Source: Lachnospiraceae bacterium UBA1766 (GTDB taxonomy: Bacteria; Bacillota; Clostridia; Lachnospirales; Lachnospiraceae). Taken from it: 14,080 nt of DNA. Under the pieces are notes generated by a model. That model ran no database searches. It saw nothing but the letters and a program-made list of their open reading frames with translations, and had not been told where the DNA came from. How positions within the stretch are numbered: the first letter of the stretch is position 1; the number at the start of each line of letters is the position of its first letter. The stretch lies in the NCBI GenBank assembly GCA_002314715.1, contig DCGY01000085.1:48666-62745 (forward strand). Direction: 5' to 3'. Positions 14,058-14,080 of the stretch are shown in pieces. Position numbers and translations under genes: made by a program.

Positions 14058-14080
14058 TGAGGTGACCCCAAAAAGTTAGA
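14058..14080 (+). mobile_element. probable terminal inverted repeat of an IS3-family (IS150-like) element, cut by window edge
   Basis: The last 23 bases, TGAGGTGACCCC followed by AAAAAGTTAGA, resemble the terminal repeats of IS150-group elements as I remember them (a TG start, a GACCCC core and AAAAGTTAGAC). They begin 35 nt after the penicillin-binding protein stop codon. No transposase sequence is visible because the window ends. Confidence 0.5.

Noticed and set aside
1..14080. CRISPR array, tRNA, rRNA or prophage genes
   Set aside because: No regularly spaced repeats, no tRNA-like cloverleaf, and no phage or defence genes were found on reading both strands.

Overview
The window looks like a chromosomal segment of a low-to-moderate GC Firmicute of class Clostridia, most likely a Lachnospiraceae relative. 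The reasons are the conserved pyrH-frr-uppS-cdsA-dxr order, a CIRCE-controlled groES-groEL operon, strong AGGAGG-type ribosome binding sites, sigma-A-like promoters and a CcpA-type operator. The genus is not resolved from sequence alone. No rRNA, tRNA, CRISPR or prophage genes were seen. Everything up to about 11.2 kb is read from the minus strand. Only the large penicillin-binding protein gene at the right is on the plus strand.

Layout from right to left in the direction of minus-strand transcription: yigZ (IMPACT family) is divergent from the class A penicillin-binding protein gene. mgtE (Mg2+ transporter) follows, driven by a promoter inside the 3' end of yigZ and preceded by a structured leader. 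An AraC-family regulator lies 19 nt behind mgtE. Next is an unfamiliar small protein that joins a DUF1905-like domain to a C39-like papain-fold cysteine protease domain, with a perfect cre-like operator at its promoter and an intrinsic terminator behind it. The heat-shock operon groES-groEL-FKBP (SlyD-like) then begins at a sigma-A promoter plus CIRCE and ends at a GC-rich hairpin terminator. A membrane-anchored polysaccharide deacetylase leads into pyrH, frr, uppS, cdsA and dxr, which is cut by the left edge.

Functionally the left half couples translation and nucleotide housekeeping (ribosome recycling, UMP kinase) with envelope precursor supply: isoprenoid entry by DXR, undecaprenyl-PP by UppS, CDP-diacylglycerol by CdsA. 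Wall modification (deacetylase) and, at the far right, wall polymerisation (PBP1A-like) fit the same theme. The chaperone block supplies GroES, GroEL and a peptidyl-prolyl isomerase.

The less ordinary items are the DUF1905-like/C39-like fusion with its cre-like site, the long hairpin and overlapping small ORF in the mgtE leader, the metal-competent cupin motif in the AraC regulator next to mgtE, the cysteine-rich tail of the penicillin-binding protein, and what looks like the end of an IS3-family (IS150-like) element at the last 23 bases, possibly inside the PBP terminator. The rest is conserved housekeeping DNA.
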